From assembly GCF_016908375.1 (NCBI RefSeq), contig NZ_JAFBDS010000007.1:1-64000 (forward strand): 64,000 bases of DNA. Direction: 5' to 3'. Below, in pieces: positions 17,691 through 27,158 of the stretch. The stretch comes from Amphibacillus cookii. Its GTDB lineage: Bacteria > Bacillota > Bacilli > Bacillales > Amphibacillaceae. How positions within the stretch are numbered: the first letter of the stretch is position 1; every line of letters starts with the position of its first letter. The notes under the pieces were generated by a model. That model had not been told where the DNA came from and searched no databases. It saw only the letters and a program-made list of their open reading frames with translations. The translations under genes and the position numbers were made by a program.

Positions 17691-18271
17691 TTTAATAAAG
17701 TTAGCCAGCCTGATACGTGTAAAGCCCAAATTTCCTTAAATGCTCCCCTGCCCGGCTGGAGTAAAAAATGTATGGCGTAACCATCTAATGTCATCATAAT
17801 TATTTCTGATATTTGTAAAAGCCTGTCTTTGTTTTGCGAACTATAGTTTGTTAATTGACTAGCAATAGCTTCAGTCATTTCATTTTTAGCCTTTAACAAG
17901 TAGCTTCTATATTTTTCGTTATGCAAGCAAGTAATATAAAAATTAAGTAAAACCAAATAAGCTATCTTTTCTTCTTCAGTTAGCGTGTAAATGCTCTCTC
18001 CTAAAGAAAGAAGAAACCCTTCTAAGTTTGTACTTTGGTCCGATTGAACCGGTTTAATTAAATAAGTAATTGTATACTCAAAAACGATATTTAAGACTTC
18101 ATCGATTGACCCAAAATGATGAAATAGTGTGCTTTTACTAATGCCTGAAAGATCAGCTATTTTTTTTGCGCTTAAGCCTTCGATTCCTTCTTTTGCAATA
18201 ATCTCCATAGATGCGGCTAGTATACGATCTTTTGTTTTATTCCCTTTAAACATGCTTTGATATTCAGTCAT
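17687..18271 (-). CDS. TetR/AcrR-family repressor
   Basis: A 194-residue TetR protein: HTH 'ILAASMEIIAKEGIEGLSAKKI' followed by 'SGISKSTLFHHFGSIDEVL' (residues about 17-62), then a helical effector domain. A palindromic operator lies 42 bases upstream of its start and a related site precedes the membrane protein gene downstream, so it probably controls both. The stop codon abuts a repeat fragment, so the original spacing to the downstream gene may have been altered by that insertion. Confidence 0.88.
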   Translation of the reverse strand: MTEYQSMFKGNKTKDRILAASMEIIAKEGIEGLSAKKIADLSGISKSTLFHHFGSIDEVLNIVFEYTITYLIKPVQSDQSTNLEGFLLSLGESIYTLTEEEKIAYLVLLNFYITCLHNEKYRSYLLKAKNEMTEAIASQLTNYSSQNKDRLLQISEIIMMTLDGYAIHFLLQPGRGAFKEIWALHVSGWLTLLK

Positions 18272-18312
18272 GTTTTCCCTACCTTCTTATTGTTTTATAC
18301 ATATTTTAACAC

Positions 18313-18330
18313 TGACCGACCGATCGGTCA
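18313..18330. promoter_or_regulatory. Palindromic TetR operator
   Basis: TGACCGACCGATCGGTCA has inverted arms TGACCGA/TCGGTCA around CCGA, the form common for operators of AcrR/QacR-like repressors. It lies in the promoter region of the minus-strand tetR gene. The remaining sequence to 18620 shows no gene. Confidence 0.7.
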
Positions 18331-18620
18331 ATAGATGTTTATTAAATTTATTACAATACGTGTAAAGAGGCGTGAAGTATAGAACTTGAATGGTTGATTT
18401 GGTAAAATATATTAAAGAGAACAGATAATAAAGTATGAGTATTAAAACAATAACTTAGCAATACAAGGTGAAACGCGTCAATCTATTAATATTATATGTT
18501 TATACTAACCGTGGACATTTAAAGCAGTGTATTGAAGACTAGAATCAATAAAAAGGAGTAGATTCAATTAGGGTATGTTTTTGATTCATAGATTTGATAT
18601 CAAAGAAAAGGAGAATGGCT

Positions 18621-19079
18621 ATGATTACACTGGAGCCTATAGGTTTTGCTTATAACGAGAGAGACGAAATTAGAGATGATTATTGGGGAGAGGTCATTTC
18701 TGAGATTATATTAGACACTTCTTTTCCTGAAGAATCGCTATGTAAAATCGAATCGTTTTCACACTTAGATATTATCTTTTACTTTCATAAGGTGGAAAAA
18801 AAGAAAATTTTCACAGGCGCGAGACATCCAAGAAACGACGAAAATCTTCCTAAAGTTGGGATTTTTGGTCAGCGTAGTAAAAACAGACCTAATCAATTAG
18901 GTTTAACAACTGTGAAGGTGCTTAACAGAGAAGGAAGACGATTATTTGTATCGGGGCTTGACTGTATTAATGAGACACCAATCTTAGATATAAAACCAGT
19001 CATGGAAGAATTTCTTCCAAAGGGACCGATTGTTCAACCTGAATGGACACATAAGATTATGAAAAAATATTGGGATTAA
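18621..19079 (+). CDS. trmO: tRNA (N6-threonylcarbamoyl-A37) methyltransferase, TrmO/TsaA family
   Basis: A 152-residue protein of the TrmO (YaeB/VirR) beta-barrel family, which methylates t6A37 of tRNA using S-adenosylmethionine. Family sequence is clear: 'VGIFGQRSKNRPNQLGLT' (residues about 78-95) and 'GLDCINETPILDIKP' near residue 115. The start at ATG 18621 has AAAGGAG 7 bases away; the ATG at 18615 overlaps the ribosome site. It is a monocistronic gene. Some family members act on other substrates, so the activity is inferred from family. Confidence 0.82.
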   Translation: MITLEPIGFAYNERDEIRDDYWGEVISEIILDTSFPEESLCKIESFSHLDIIFYFHKVEKKKIFTGARHPRNDENLPKVGIFGQRSKNRPNQLGLTTVKVLNREGRRLFVSGLDCINETPILDIKPVMEEFLPKGPIVQPEWTHKIMKKYWD

Positions 19080-19187
19080 TGATGAGGTTATTCAAGTAGA
19101 CGGTATGTTTTAAGTCAAGATTAACTCCCAGACGATTATTTTTAAAATTTGTCGAAAAGAATAATATGGAAGACCGGAGGATGTTTT

Positions 19188-20549
19188 ATGATTAAATTAG
19201 TGTTGTCAGATATGGATGGAACATTTTTAAATAATCATGGTGATTTTAATAGAGAACTGTACAAACAGGTGAAACAGTTAATGACGGAAAAAGGGGTTGT
19301 TTTTGCACCGGTAACGGGAAAACAGTGTGAGCGTGTTGAAGAATTATTTGGTGAAAATGCCAATGATTTATGGATTTTAGGTGATAGTGCTACTCGTATT
19401 AAACATAATGGTGAATTTGTTTACGAATCCTTACTTAGTAATAAATTAGGACTGGAAATTATTCATTTACTTGAGGAAATAAGCCTTGACCATACAATTA
19501 TTGCATGTACAAAGAACGGAGCGATCATAAAGGAAAACATAGCATCTGAAGAAGAGGCAATCGTAAGGCGATCCTATACGCATGTCAAACATATTACTGA
19601 CTTTAATGAGATATCAGATGATTTCATTAAGATTACCATCCATGATCCTGCTTTAAATGGTTTTAAGACAAAGGAAAAATTATCGCGTTTCTTTGAATCT
19701 GCTTATATTGTTGCTTCTGAAGCCGCTTGGATTGATATAGCAAATACTAATGTGCATAAGGGAACAACGGTTAAACAGTTACAAACGCTTTTAAATGTCA
19801 CACCAGATGAAACCATGGCATTTGGCGATGGTTACAACGATTTAGAACTGCTGAGTAGGGCTACCTATAGCTTTGCTGTTCGCAACGCCGTGAAGGAAGT
19901 GAAAGAGGCTGCTAATTTCGTTGCGCGTTCTAATGAAGAAGATGGCGTAATGAAAACGATCATTCAAATGTTGGCATTGCAAGAGAATAAGGTGAAAACA
20001 GAAAAAGAAAAAATGTTAGCTGGAGAGATGTATGATCCTGCTGATCCCGTTTTATTAAAAGATCAGGCAGAAGCAAGGCAAAAAGTTAGATTATTTAATC
20101 AAACCTCAGAATCTGAAGGTAAAAAGCGGCAAGATATATTAAAGACGTTACTTGGTTCAACAGGGGAAAATGTGTATATCGAGCCCAACATACGTTTTGA
20201 TTATGGTTACAATACCCATGTCGGTGATAACTTCTTTGCAAACTTTGATTGTACGATATTAGATGTTTGTGAAGTGCGATTCGGCGATAATTGTATGCTT
20301 GCGCCCGGTGTGCAAATATATACGGCCACACACCCACTAGACCCAATTGAACGCAATTCTGGCAAGGAATACGCAAAGCCAATAACAATTGGGAACAATG
20401 TTTGGATTGGTGGAAGTGCAGTTATCAACCCAGGTGTTAAGATTGGTGATGATGCGGTTATTGCATCAGGAGCAGTCGTAACAAAAGATGTACCAGCGCG
20501 TGTTGTCGTTGCTGGTAACCCTGCTAAAGTCATTAAACAAATTGATTAG
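19188..20549 (+). CDS. Fusion of Cof-type HAD phosphatase and maltose/galactoside O-acetyltransferase
   Basis: A 453-residue two-domain protein. Residues 1 to about 265 form a Cof-type HAD phosphatase: motif I DMDGTFLN, cap region, Lys, and motif III/IV '[11 protein letters not shown]'. After a short linker, residues about 278-453 form a LacA/Maa acetyltransferase: '[15 protein letters not shown]' start motif, hexapeptide beta-helix with catalytic His in '[14 protein letters not shown]', and '[16 protein letters not shown]' ending '[11 protein letters not shown]'. Start ATG 19188 has CCGGAGG upstream. Family knowledge suggests dephosphorylation and acetylation of sugars, perhaps for detoxifying excess sugar phosphates. 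The fusion in one chain is unusual. Confidence 0.9.
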   Translation: MIKLVLSDMDGTFLNNHGDFNRELYKQVKQLMTEKGVVFAPVTGKQCERVEELFGENANDLWILGDSATRIKHNGEFVYESLLSNKLGLEIIHLLEEISLDHTIIACTKNGAIIKENIASEEEAIVRRSYTHVKHITDFNEISDDFIKITIHDPALNGFKTKEKLSRFFESAYIVASEAAWIDIANTNVHKGTTVKQLQTLLNVTPDETMAFGDGYNDLELLSRATYSFAVRNAVKEVKEAANFVARSNEEDGVMKTIIQMLALQENKVKTEKEKMLAGEMYDPADPVLLKDQAEARQKVRLFNQTSESEGKKRQDILKTLLGSTGENVYIEPNIRFDYGYNTHVGDNFFANFDCTILDVCEVRFGDNCMLAPGVQIYTATHPLDPIERNSGKEYAKPITIGNNVWIGGSAVINPGVKIGDDAVIASGAVVTKDVPARVVVAGNPAKVIKQID

Positions 20550-20595
20550 TCGTTTAATTTGAAAAAAAGAAAACACTAGAAATATAGCGGTCAGT

Positions 20596-20640
20596 ACCAA
20601 GACATCATCAATGTAATGTCTTGGTGCTGCCCGTTTTTTT
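20596..20640 (+). terminator. Terminator after the HAD-acetyltransferase gene
   Basis: ACCAAGACAT and ATGTCTTGGT form a 10-bp stem, followed by GCTGCCCG and seven T. Confidence 0.85.
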
Positions 20641-20701
20641 GCGACATCAACGTTTTGTAAAATATATGTTTTAAACAAAGTATAGAATCCAAAAATGAAA
20701 A

Positions 20702-20716
20702 ACGTAATCATTACTA
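20702..20716. promoter_or_regulatory. Zur-like box before rpsN
   Basis: ACGTAATCATTACTA matches the Bacillus Zur 7-1-7 consensus TCGTAATNATTACGA at 12 of the 14 defined positions. It lies directly upstream of a -35 element, where bound Zur would hinder RNA polymerase when zinc is plentiful. Confidence 0.75.
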
Positions 20717-20745
20717 TTTACATTATGGTTAAACTCATTTATAAT
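20717..20745 (+). promoter_or_regulatory. Sigma-A promoter of rpsN
   Basis: TTTACA (20717-20722), 17-base spacer, TATAAT (20740-20745). It touches the Zur-like box on its upstream side. Confidence 0.65.
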
Positions 20746-20832
20746 GTCAATTATGTAAGATAAGATTCTTCCAGTTTGATTATTTTTTAATATAACGATT
20801 AGCTAACTATAATTAGAAAGGAGATGGCTAAA

Positions 20833-21102
20833 GTGGCCAAAAAATCAAAAATTGCAAAAGAGCAAAAAAGAAAAAAATTAGTTGAGCAATATGCTGATTT
20901 GAGAAGAGAACTAAAAGCGAAGGGGGATTATCAAGCGCTTCGCAAGTTGCCAAGGGACTCTTCGCCAACACGTTTAACCAATCGTTGTCGTGTAACGGGC
21001 AGACCGCGTGGCTATATTGGAAAATTTAATATGTCCCGTATTGCCTTTAGAGAGTACGCGCATAAAGGACAGATACCAGGTGTTAAGAAGTCAAGTTGGT
21101 AA
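20833..21102 (+). CDS. rpsN: 30S ribosomal protein S14, zinc-independent paralogue
   Basis: An 89-residue S14 of the long form, as in B. subtilis YhzA/RpsN2. It ends '[15 protein letters not shown]', '[22 protein letters not shown]'. The CxxC...CxxC zinc ribbon of the short S14 is absent (a single Cys remains). In Bacillus this form replaces zinc-bound S14 when zinc is scarce and is repressed by Zur. The start is GTG 20833 because AAAGGAG overlaps the in-frame ATG at 20824 but is well spaced for the GTG, and the N-terminus then matches the family. The Zur-like box upstream supports the role. Confidence 0.93.
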   Translation: MAKKSKIAKEQKRKKLVEQYADLRRELKAKGDYQALRKLPRDSSPTRLTNRCRVTGRPRGYIGKFNMSRIAFREYAHKGQIPGVKKSSW

Positions 21103-21164
21103 TTGGCTAGTGTTTGAAATAGATTAAAAATTTAAATATTTACTCAGAGAGATTGTTGGTCAGG

Positions 21165-21196
21165 AGCTAGAAACAACGGGTTGTTTTTGTATAGCT
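21165..21196 (+). terminator. Small terminator after rpsN
   Basis: AAACAAC-GGG-TTGTTTTT with flanking AGCTA/TAGCT pairing. It separates rpsN from the next operon. Confidence 0.55.
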
Positions 21197-21215
21197 TACT
21201 TTTTTTCATTTTAAA

Positions 21216-21230
21216 TCGTAATGATTATGT
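21216..21230. promoter_or_regulatory. Zur-like box before the five-gene operon
   Basis: TCGTAATGATTATGT matches the Zur consensus TCGTAATNATTACGA at 12 of 14 defined positions, with an intact left half-site. It lies 4 bases before the GGGGAGG ribosome site of the flavoprotein gene, so it overlaps the transcription start region. Confidence 0.72.
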
Positions 21231-21249
21231 TTTGGGGAGGGTGGTAGGG

Positions 21250-22362
21250 GTGAATAAGATATATGATGTCATTATAATAGGAGCTGGCCCGTCAGGGATC
21301 GGTGTGGCAACATTATTAAAACAAATGAACTGTAAATCTTACCTCATTCTTGAAAAAGAAGAAATAGGTAGTTCTTTTTTGCGGTGGCCGGATGAAATGC
21401 GGTTTATTACTCCTTCTTTTCCAGCACAAGGATTTGGTCAGACGGATTTAAATGCGATTGTGCCCAAAACCTCGCCAGCTTATACGCTAGACATGGAACA
21501 TCCAACTGGTAAAGCTTATTCAGAATACCTAGAGCTGATTGCGGAACACTTTATGCTTCCCGTCGAAAAGGGTGTACAAGTTAATCGAATAGATAAAGAA
21601 AGTGACTTCTTTCGGATTGAAACAACACAAGGAACATACCAAAGTCAGTATGTGGTTTGGGCGGCAGGAGAGTACCAATATCCAGATTTACAGCCATTTC
21701 CTGGCGCTGAATTTGGTGTTCACAATAGCCTGATTTCCTCTTGGAAAGATATCGAAGGCAATGATTTTATGGTCATAGGCGGTTATGAAAGTGGCATGGA
21801 TGCGGCCTATCACCTTGCACGCTTAGGGAAAAGAACGACAGTAATTGCTAAAACGAATACATGGGAAATAGACAATAGTGATCCAAGTCTTGCATTATCC
21901 ACGTATACATATGGTCGTATACGCCACTTATTAGATTCAAATTTAATAAATATCGTCGGACAAACAACAGTAGTCCAAATAGAAGCCTTATCTTCTGGCT
22001 ATAACATTTATACAAGTAACGACCAAGTTTATTTCACCAATGAAAAACCGATCATCGCTACGGGATTTGCTGGTAGTACAACGCAGATAGAAAACCTTGT
22101 GACACGTGGTTTAAACCATGAAGTGCTTGTTAATGAATCGGATGAAACAATAGCTACTTCTGGTTTATTTCTAGCAGGTCCAGAGCTTCGACACACCGAT
22201 CATATTTTTTGTTATATTTATAAATTTCGTCAACGTTTCGCGGTGATTGCTGAAACGATTGGTAATAGGTTGAAATTGGATTTAGCCATCTTAGAAGATT
22301 ATAAGCGAGAGAACTTCTACTTGAAGGATCTTTCTATGTGTGGAGAGGAATGTCAATGTTAG
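21250..22362 (+). CDS. FAD/NAD(P)-binding oxidoreductase, first gene of a putative zinc-starvation operon
   Basis: A 370-residue flavoprotein. Residues 6-30 form the FAD-binding Rossmann motif IIIGAGPSGIGVATLL; a second nucleotide site is 'MVIGGYESGMDAAYHLARLG' near residue 178; 'WAAGEYQYP' is typical of YpdA/CzcO-like monooxygenases and reductases. No CxxC redox pair as in thioredoxin reductase is present. The chain ends in CGEECQC, a Cys-rich tail that could bind metal or serve as a redox site. GTG 21250 follows GGGGAGG at 9 bases. It overlaps the FeoB-like gene by seven bases. A role in handling metal or thiol redox under zinc limitation is inferred from context only. Confidence 0.82.
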   Translation: MNKIYDVIIIGAGPSGIGVATLLKQMNCKSYLILEKEEIGSSFLRWPDEMRFITPSFPAQGFGQTDLNAIVPKTSPAYTLDMEHPTGKAYSEYLELIAEHFMLPVEKGVQVNRIDKESDFFRIETTQGTYQSQYVVWAAGEYQYPDLQPFPGAEFGVHNSLISSWKDIEGNDFMVIGGYESGMDAAYHLARLGKRTTVIAKTNTWEIDNSDPSLALSTYTYGRIRHLLDSNLINIVGQTTVVQIEALSSGYNIYTSNDQVYFTNEKPIIATGFAGSTTQIENLVTRGLNHEVLVNESDETIATSGLFLAGPELRHTDHIFCYIYKFRQRFAVIAETIGNRLKLDLAILEDYKRENFYLKDLSMCGEECQC

Positions 22363-24023
22363 AGCGTGCCGAAGCTATTTCTTTTAGACCAATCGATGTC
22401 TTACTCATCGGTTGCGAATCTGTAGGTAAATCAGGGTTGTTTCGCCATTTGACTGGTGAAAAAAAGACATTAGTCAGCAATGTTAAAGGGTCAACTGTTT
22501 CTGCTTTAACAGCAACGAGCAAGTTAGCTAATCATATTCAGTTAACAGATCTGCCAGGGATTCAATTTGATGTTGATAGTAAAAGTACACAACTTACGCT
22601 CGATCATTTAGGCGGAGAACACACCATTTTATTAGTCGTGAAAGCAACAAACTTAAAGCAAGAATTGATCGAAATACAACGCGGATTAAAGCTTAAAGGA
22701 AAACGCGTTGCTGTTGTTGCTACACATTCCGACAAATACCAGCCGTCTAAAATGGAGCAAGATCGTGTCCGCGAGCTATTACAGGTTCCTGTTATTTGGT
22801 TGAACACGAGAAGAATGGATCAAGCAGAACAACAAAAGGTCATTACAGCAATTAATCAGGCAAACAATTGGGGAGCTACGACTAGTATTATTAACTTCTT
22901 ACCCTCAGCATTTCATGATGTAACTCCGCTCATTCCACTTTTACAGGTGCCAATAGCTGGGCCGCTTTTCGCTTGTTTAGTTATCTTGCTGATGTTTGCT
23001 GTTCCTGTATTTATTGCTTATTTATTTGCTGATTGGCTTGAACCGATTACAGAGCACTATTTGTTAACACCGATTACATCTATGCTAGAACATGCGCCAA
23101 GTTTTCTTGTAGAGGTGCTTGTCGGAGATTATGGCCTTATTACTTTAGGATGGTATTCGTTTCTTTGGGCTTTTCCTGTCGTGCTGCTGATCAGCATTAC
23201 CACCACGATTACAGAAGAGATTGGTATACAGGAACATTTAACCCATGCCTTAGATCCATGGTTGCGTAGACTGGGGTTAACGGGCAGAGATTTGCTTCCT
23301 GTTATTACGGGTTTTGGTTGTAATGTGGTTGCCGTTATGCAAAGTAGAAGCTGTAGTAGTTGTAGCCGATCATCTTGTGTCTCGATGATCGCTTTTGGTT
23401 CAGCGTGTAGCTATCAAATAGGAGCGACCTTATCTATTTTTAACGTAGCACAAGTGCCTTTATTATTTATCCCCTATTTGTTTTTGTTATTTATTGTGGG
23501 AGCTATTCATACAAGAATTTGGAGTAACGGGACCAGTGAACGGACACGGGTTGCTCCTCTTCCCTATTTGCAAGGGATCGATTGGCGCAGCTTTCGCTGG
23601 AAAGTATCTCGTGTGATTAAGCAATTTTTGTTCCAAGCAATGCCGATTTTCTTGCTGATATGTCTTGTTTCTTCTGCCTTTGAAATGATGGGGGTATTAG
23701 CGATTTTAAGTTGGCTGGTAAAACCTTTGTTGTACCTTTTTTCTTTACCTATAGAGGCAGCACCAGGATTAATTTTTTCTTTTATTAGAAAAGATGGCTT
23801 ACTGGTTTTAAATGAAGGACAAGGTCATTTGTTACTTGACATGTCAATTGGTCAGATTTTTATTCTCGTTTACTTAGCTTCCACATTGTCCGCTTGTCTT
23901 GTTACATTATTGACGATTGGTAAAGAGCTAGGTTGGAAGGCGTCTTGCTCAATCGGATTAAAGCAAGTGCTAACTAGTATCGGTAGTGCGGCTATTCTTA
24001 CTGCTGTATTATACGTTCTATAA
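22356..24023 (+). CDS. FeoB-like GTPase-coupled metal transporter, candidate zinc importer
   Basis: A 555-residue FeoB relative. Residues 1-170 are a G domain: P-loop GCESVGKS (19-26), switch region with Thr (STVSALT), DLPG (65-68), and THSDK (123-127) where NKxD is canonical. About eight membrane segments follow, containing the FeoB gate motif GFGCNV (319-324). Unlike ordinary FeoB this is followed by a Cys cluster (CSSCSRSSC, 333-341, and C351), and a Gate_2-like repeat lies in the C-terminal half. There is no FeoA neighbour. ATG 22356 has GGAGAGG 7 bases upstream. Lying behind a Zur-like box and beside CobW proteins, it may carry zinc rather than iron; that is inference. Confidence 0.8.
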   Translation: MLERAEAISFRPIDVLLIGCESVGKSGLFRHLTGEKKTLVSNVKGSTVSALTATSKLANHIQLTDLPGIQFDVDSKSTQLTLDHLGGEHTILLVVKATNLKQELIEIQRGLKLKGKRVAVVATHSDKYQPSKMEQDRVRELLQVPVIWLNTRRMDQAEQQKVITAINQANNWGATTSIINFLPSAFHDVTPLIPLLQVPIAGPLFACLVILLMFAVPVFIAYLFADWLEPITEHYLLTPITSMLEHAPSFLVEVLVGDYGLITLGWYSFLWAFPVVLLISITTTITEEIGIQEHLTHALDPWLRRLGLTGRDLLPVITGFGCNVVAVMQSRSCSSCSRSSCVSMIAFGSACSYQIGATLSIFNVAQVPLLFIPYLFLLFIVGAIHTRIWSNGTSERTRVAPLPYLQGIDWRSFRWKVSRVIKQFLFQAMPIFLLICLVSSAFEMMGVLAILSWLVKPLLYLFSLPIEAAPGLIFSFIRKDGLLVLNEGQGHLLLDMSIGQIFILVYLASTLSACLVTLLTIGKELGWKASCSIGLKQVLTSIGSAAILTAVLYVL

Positions 24024-24043
24024 TGAAGAAGGAGGAATTACCA

Positions 24044-25234
24044 ATGAAAAAGATCCCTGTTACAGTATTAAGTGGTTATTTAGGTGCAGGTAAAACAACA
24101 TTGTTGAATCATATTTTACACAATCGTGAGGGATTGAAAGTCGCTGTTATTGTCAATGATATGAGTGAAATTAATATTGATAGTGAGCTCGTTCAATCAC
24201 AAGGCGGGTTTTCTCGTACAGAAGAAAAATTAGTCGAAATGTCTAATGGCTGTATTTGTTGCACGTTGCGGGAGGACTTGTTAGTTGAAGTGGAAAAGCT
24301 TGTGAAAAAAGGTGGAATTGATTATCTTTTAATTGAATCATCAGGCATTAGTGAACCCATTCCAGTGGCACAAACATTCTCTTATATCGATGAGGAAATG
24401 GGAATAGATTTAACAAAATATTGTCGTTTGGACACTATGGTTACTGTTGTTGATGCCAATCGTTTCTGGCATGACTTTGGTTCAGGAGATCGTTTGCTTG
24501 AACGACAGCAAGCTGTTGCAGAGGATGATGAACGTAATATTGCTGATTTATTACTTGATCAAATTGAATTCTGCACGGTTTTAATCTTAAATAAAACGGA
24601 TTTAGTCAAAGCAGAAGATTTACAGAAACTAGAACGAGTGATACGTACATTACAGCCTGAAGCCAAAATTATACGTACACAACATAGTAAGATAGAGCCA
24701 AGTGAAATATTAAATACACGTACATTTGACTTTGAAATAGCTAGTGCATCAGCAGGCTGGTTGAAGGAACTCAATGCTGGGATAGAAAATCATACACCTG
24801 AAACAGAAGAATATGGAATAAGTTCATTTGTCTATCAGTCAAGACGCCCTTTTCATACAGAACGCTTAGTGAGCTGGTACAATAATTTACCGAAAGAGAT
24901 TGTTCGATTAAAAGGGGTGATGTGGTGTGCAACACATAATGATATGGCACTATTACTATCCCAAGCTGGCCCCTCAGTAAATGTTGAGCCATTAGCCTAT
25001 TGGGTGGCTTCGCTATCAGCCAAGCAGCAAGAGGAGTTATTAAGGAATAACCCTGAGGTCAAGGATTTATGGGATCCTGTCTTTGGTGATCGCCATACAA
25101 AACTTGTTTTCATTGGTATGGACTTGGATGTTGAAGAGATAACAGATGAGTTGGATCACTGTTTATTAACAGCGACAGAAATGGATGAAGACTGGACGCA
25201 ATTTAAACATCCATTTCATTGGCGCGTGTCATAA
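24044..25234 (+). CDS. CobW/COG0523 GTPase, zinc metallochaperone type (copy 1)
   Basis: A 396-residue G3E GTPase. P-loop GYLGAGKT (11-18), the family metal-binding motif CICC (70-73) in '[12 protein letters not shown]', 'ESSGISEP' and NKTD for guanine binding; the C-terminal CobW_C domain follows. The sequence is closest in style to YciC/ZagA of B. subtilis, a Zur-regulated GTPase that supplies zinc to client enzymes in starvation. ATG 24044 follows AAGGAGGAATTACC. It lies 20 bases after the FeoB-like gene and 14 bases before the dCTP deaminase. Confidence 0.9.
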   Translation: MKKIPVTVLSGYLGAGKTTLLNHILHNREGLKVAVIVNDMSEINIDSELVQSQGGFSRTEEKLVEMSNGCICCTLREDLLVEVEKLVKKGGIDYLLIESSGISEPIPVAQTFSYIDEEMGIDLTKYCRLDTMVTVVDANRFWHDFGSGDRLLERQQAVAEDDERNIADLLLDQIEFCTVLILNKTDLVKAEDLQKLERVIRTLQPEAKIIRTQHSKIEPSEILNTRTFDFEIASASAGWLKELNAGIENHTPETEEYGISSFVYQSRRPFHTERLVSWYNNLPKEIVRLKGVMWCATHNDMALLLSQAGPSVNVEPLAYWVASLSAKQQEELLRNNPEVKDLWDPVFGDRHTKLVFIGMDLDVEEITDELDHCLLTATEMDEDWTQFKHPFHWRVS

Positions 25235-25248
25235 TTGGGGTGGGAGAA

Positions 25249-25797
25249 ATGATTTTATCAGGACAAACCATTGAGCGAATGATAAGGAGGGACCAGATTT
25301 TAATTACCCCTTTCAAAGAGCAAAGCATACAACCAGCGTCGGTCGACCTCTGTTTAGGCGATCACTTTCTAATAGTTGATGAGATGTCTACACCTGTATT
25401 ATCATCTCGCAAGTCAGCCAACTATCATGAAATGTATATTTCGGAAGGTGAAGTCATGACGATTCCGCCTAAAACCTTTATGTTAGCAACCACATTAGAG
25501 CAAATTCGCTTACCTAATGAGTTAACAGCTTTTGTTGAAGGGAGAAGCTCAATTGGTAGGCTTGGTGTATTTATTCAAAACGCTGGTTGGATTGATCCGG
25601 GCTTCGCAGGGCAAATTACGTTGGAGTTGTTTAATGCAAACCGTGTTCCTGTACAATTAATCGTGGGTATGCGGGTCTGTCAACTCGTCATTGCAGAAGT
25701 CGATCAAACGACAGGAGGTTATGATGGGAAATATTTATTTCAAAAGGGAGCAACATCGAGTCGAGTGTACTTGGATAGAGAGGCGGAGAAGTCATGA
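25249..25797 (+). CDS. dcd: dCTP deaminase, probable zinc-free paralogue
   Basis: A 182-residue dCTP deaminase/dUTPase-fold protein. Conserved segments: '[11 protein letters not shown]' (about 30-40), '[12 protein letters not shown]' (about 98-109), '[14 protein letters not shown]' with the expected catalytic Glu, and a C-terminal '[13 protein letters not shown]' lid. The enzyme turns dCTP into dUTP (or dUMP in bifunctional forms) without a metal at the deaminating site. Bacilli normally make dUMP through the zinc enzyme dCMP deaminase, so a Zur-linked dCTP deaminase would be a zinc-sparing bypass. ATG 25249 has GGGAG upstream; it overlaps cobW copy 2 by four bases. Confidence 0.88.
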   Translation: MILSGQTIERMIRRDQILITPFKEQSIQPASVDLCLGDHFLIVDEMSTPVLSSRKSANYHEMYISEGEVMTIPPKTFMLATTLEQIRLPNELTAFVEGRSSIGRLGVFIQNAGWIDPGFAGQITLELFNANRVPVQLIVGMRVCQLVIAEVDQTTGGYDGKYLFQKGATSSRVYLDREAEKS

Positions 25798-26975
25798 GTA
25801 AAAGAATACCTGCCACTGTACTAAGCGGCTTTTTAGGTGCAGGCAAAACCACCTTGCTCAACCATCTCCTCAGTAATCAACAAGGTTTAAAAATAGCTGT
25901 TATTGTTAATGACATGAGTGAAATTAATGTTGATGCCAAACTGATTAAAGAGGGCGGGTTTGTTAGAGCAGAAGAAAATATGATTGAGATGACCAATGGC
26001 TGTATTTGTTGTACATTGCGAGAAGACTTAGTCGTTGAATTAGAGAAATTAGCTCGACTTGATATTGATTATGTCTTAATTGAATCAAGCGGCGTATCTG
26101 AGCCGATTCCAGTCGCGCAAAGTTTTACTTATTATGATGAACAACTAGCAATAGACTTAAATGCTTTGTTTGCGCTTGATACCATGGTAACCGTGGTGAA
26201 CGGTCAACAATTTTGGGAAGACTATCAATCAGAGGATTTGTTAATTGATCGGCAAATGCAGGTTTCTGATGATGATGAAAGAGGGATTGTTGATTTATTG
26301 ATTGATCAAATTGAATTTGCTAATGTTATTGTCTTAAATAAAGTAGATCAGCTTTCGAGTGAAAAAGTAACGGAATTAAAGAATCTACTCTCTAGGTTAA
26401 ATCCAGAAGCAAACATTATCGCGACCCGTTTTGGACAAGTTGATCCATTGCAAGTATTAAATACGAAACAATTTAATTTTGATAAGGTGAGCCAAGGGGC
26501 GGGTTGGATTAAAGAATTGAATGAAGAGCATATACCGGAAACCGAAGAATATGGAATTAGCTCCTTTGTCTACAGAAGTCGTACCCCCTTTCATCCTGGA
26601 CGATTTCATCAATGGCTTGAGCATTGGCCAAAAGAAATTATTCGCGCAAAAGGTTTTTTTTGGTTGGCAACACGAAATGATATAGCGGGTATGCTATCTC
26701 AAGCGGGGTCAATGTTAACGTTAGAAGGTGCTGGCAATTGGATAGCGAGCTATTCTCCCGGAGAACAAGCCAAATTAAAGGATCAAGAGCCAGGACTATT
26801 TGAACGGTGGGATCAACAGGTAGGAGATAGAATGACTGAACTTGTTTTTATAGGCGTTAAAATCAATAAAAGCGAGATCATTATGTCACTTAATCACTGT
26901 TTAATGACAAAAGATGAAATGAGCGGCTCACTATCTCTGCTTCCTGACCCATTATCACCCTATTTACTGCAATAA
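25794..26975 (+). CDS. CobW/COG0523 GTPase (copy 2)
   Basis: A 393-residue paralogue of the upstream CobW GTPase with the same layout: P-loop GFLGAGKT (12-19), CICC (70-73), 'ESSGVSEP', NKVD, and CobW_C. The two are clearly related along their length but differ throughout, so the duplication is not recent. ATGA overlap with dcd shows translational coupling. The motif 'HCLMT' near the C-terminus parallels 'HCLLT' in copy 1. Having two COG0523 proteins in one operon suggests different client proteins or a heterodimer. Confidence 0.9.
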   Translation: MSKRIPATVLSGFLGAGKTTLLNHLLSNQQGLKIAVIVNDMSEINVDAKLIKEGGFVRAEENMIEMTNGCICCTLREDLVVELEKLARLDIDYVLIESSGVSEPIPVAQSFTYYDEQLAIDLNALFALDTMVTVVNGQQFWEDYQSEDLLIDRQMQVSDDDERGIVDLLIDQIEFANVIVLNKVDQLSSEKVTELKNLLSRLNPEANIIATRFGQVDPLQVLNTKQFNFDKVSQGAGWIKELNEEHIPETEEYGISSFVYRSRTPFHPGRFHQWLEHWPKEIIRAKGFFWLATRNDIAGMLSQAGSMLTLEGAGNWIASYSPGEQAKLKDQEPGLFERWDQQVGDRMTELVFIGVKINKSEIIMSLNHCLMTKDEMSGSLSLLPDPLSPYLLQ

Positions 26976-27030
26976 ATGTTTGGTTACTTGAGACAATGTT
27001 GCCGTTTCGTTCGCTGTGGTTTAAGTTCTT

Positions 27031-27100
27031 TATCACAGATAACCGCCTGCCTCCACATACAGAGCAGTGATTAAGCTAATTATTTACGTATGATAAGCGC
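27031..27100 (+). repeat. Dispersed repeat, copy 4 (left half, variant core)
   Basis: TATCACAGATAACCG start followed by the variant core CCTCCACATACAGAGCAGTG (instead of CTCAAAATAGAG) and a remnant of the first stem; the right hairpin is lost. Confidence 0.7.
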
Positions 27101-27131
27101 ACATTTTTAATAACTCAAAACAATTAAGTTT

Positions 27132-27158
27132 AAAAAAGCTTTACTATCTGCTTTTTTT
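27132..27158 (+). terminator. Weak terminator-like hairpin
   Basis: AAAAAAGC and GCTTTTTT pair around ten bases and end in seven T. It could end the zinc-operon transcript, but the stem has only two GC pairs. Confidence 0.4.
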
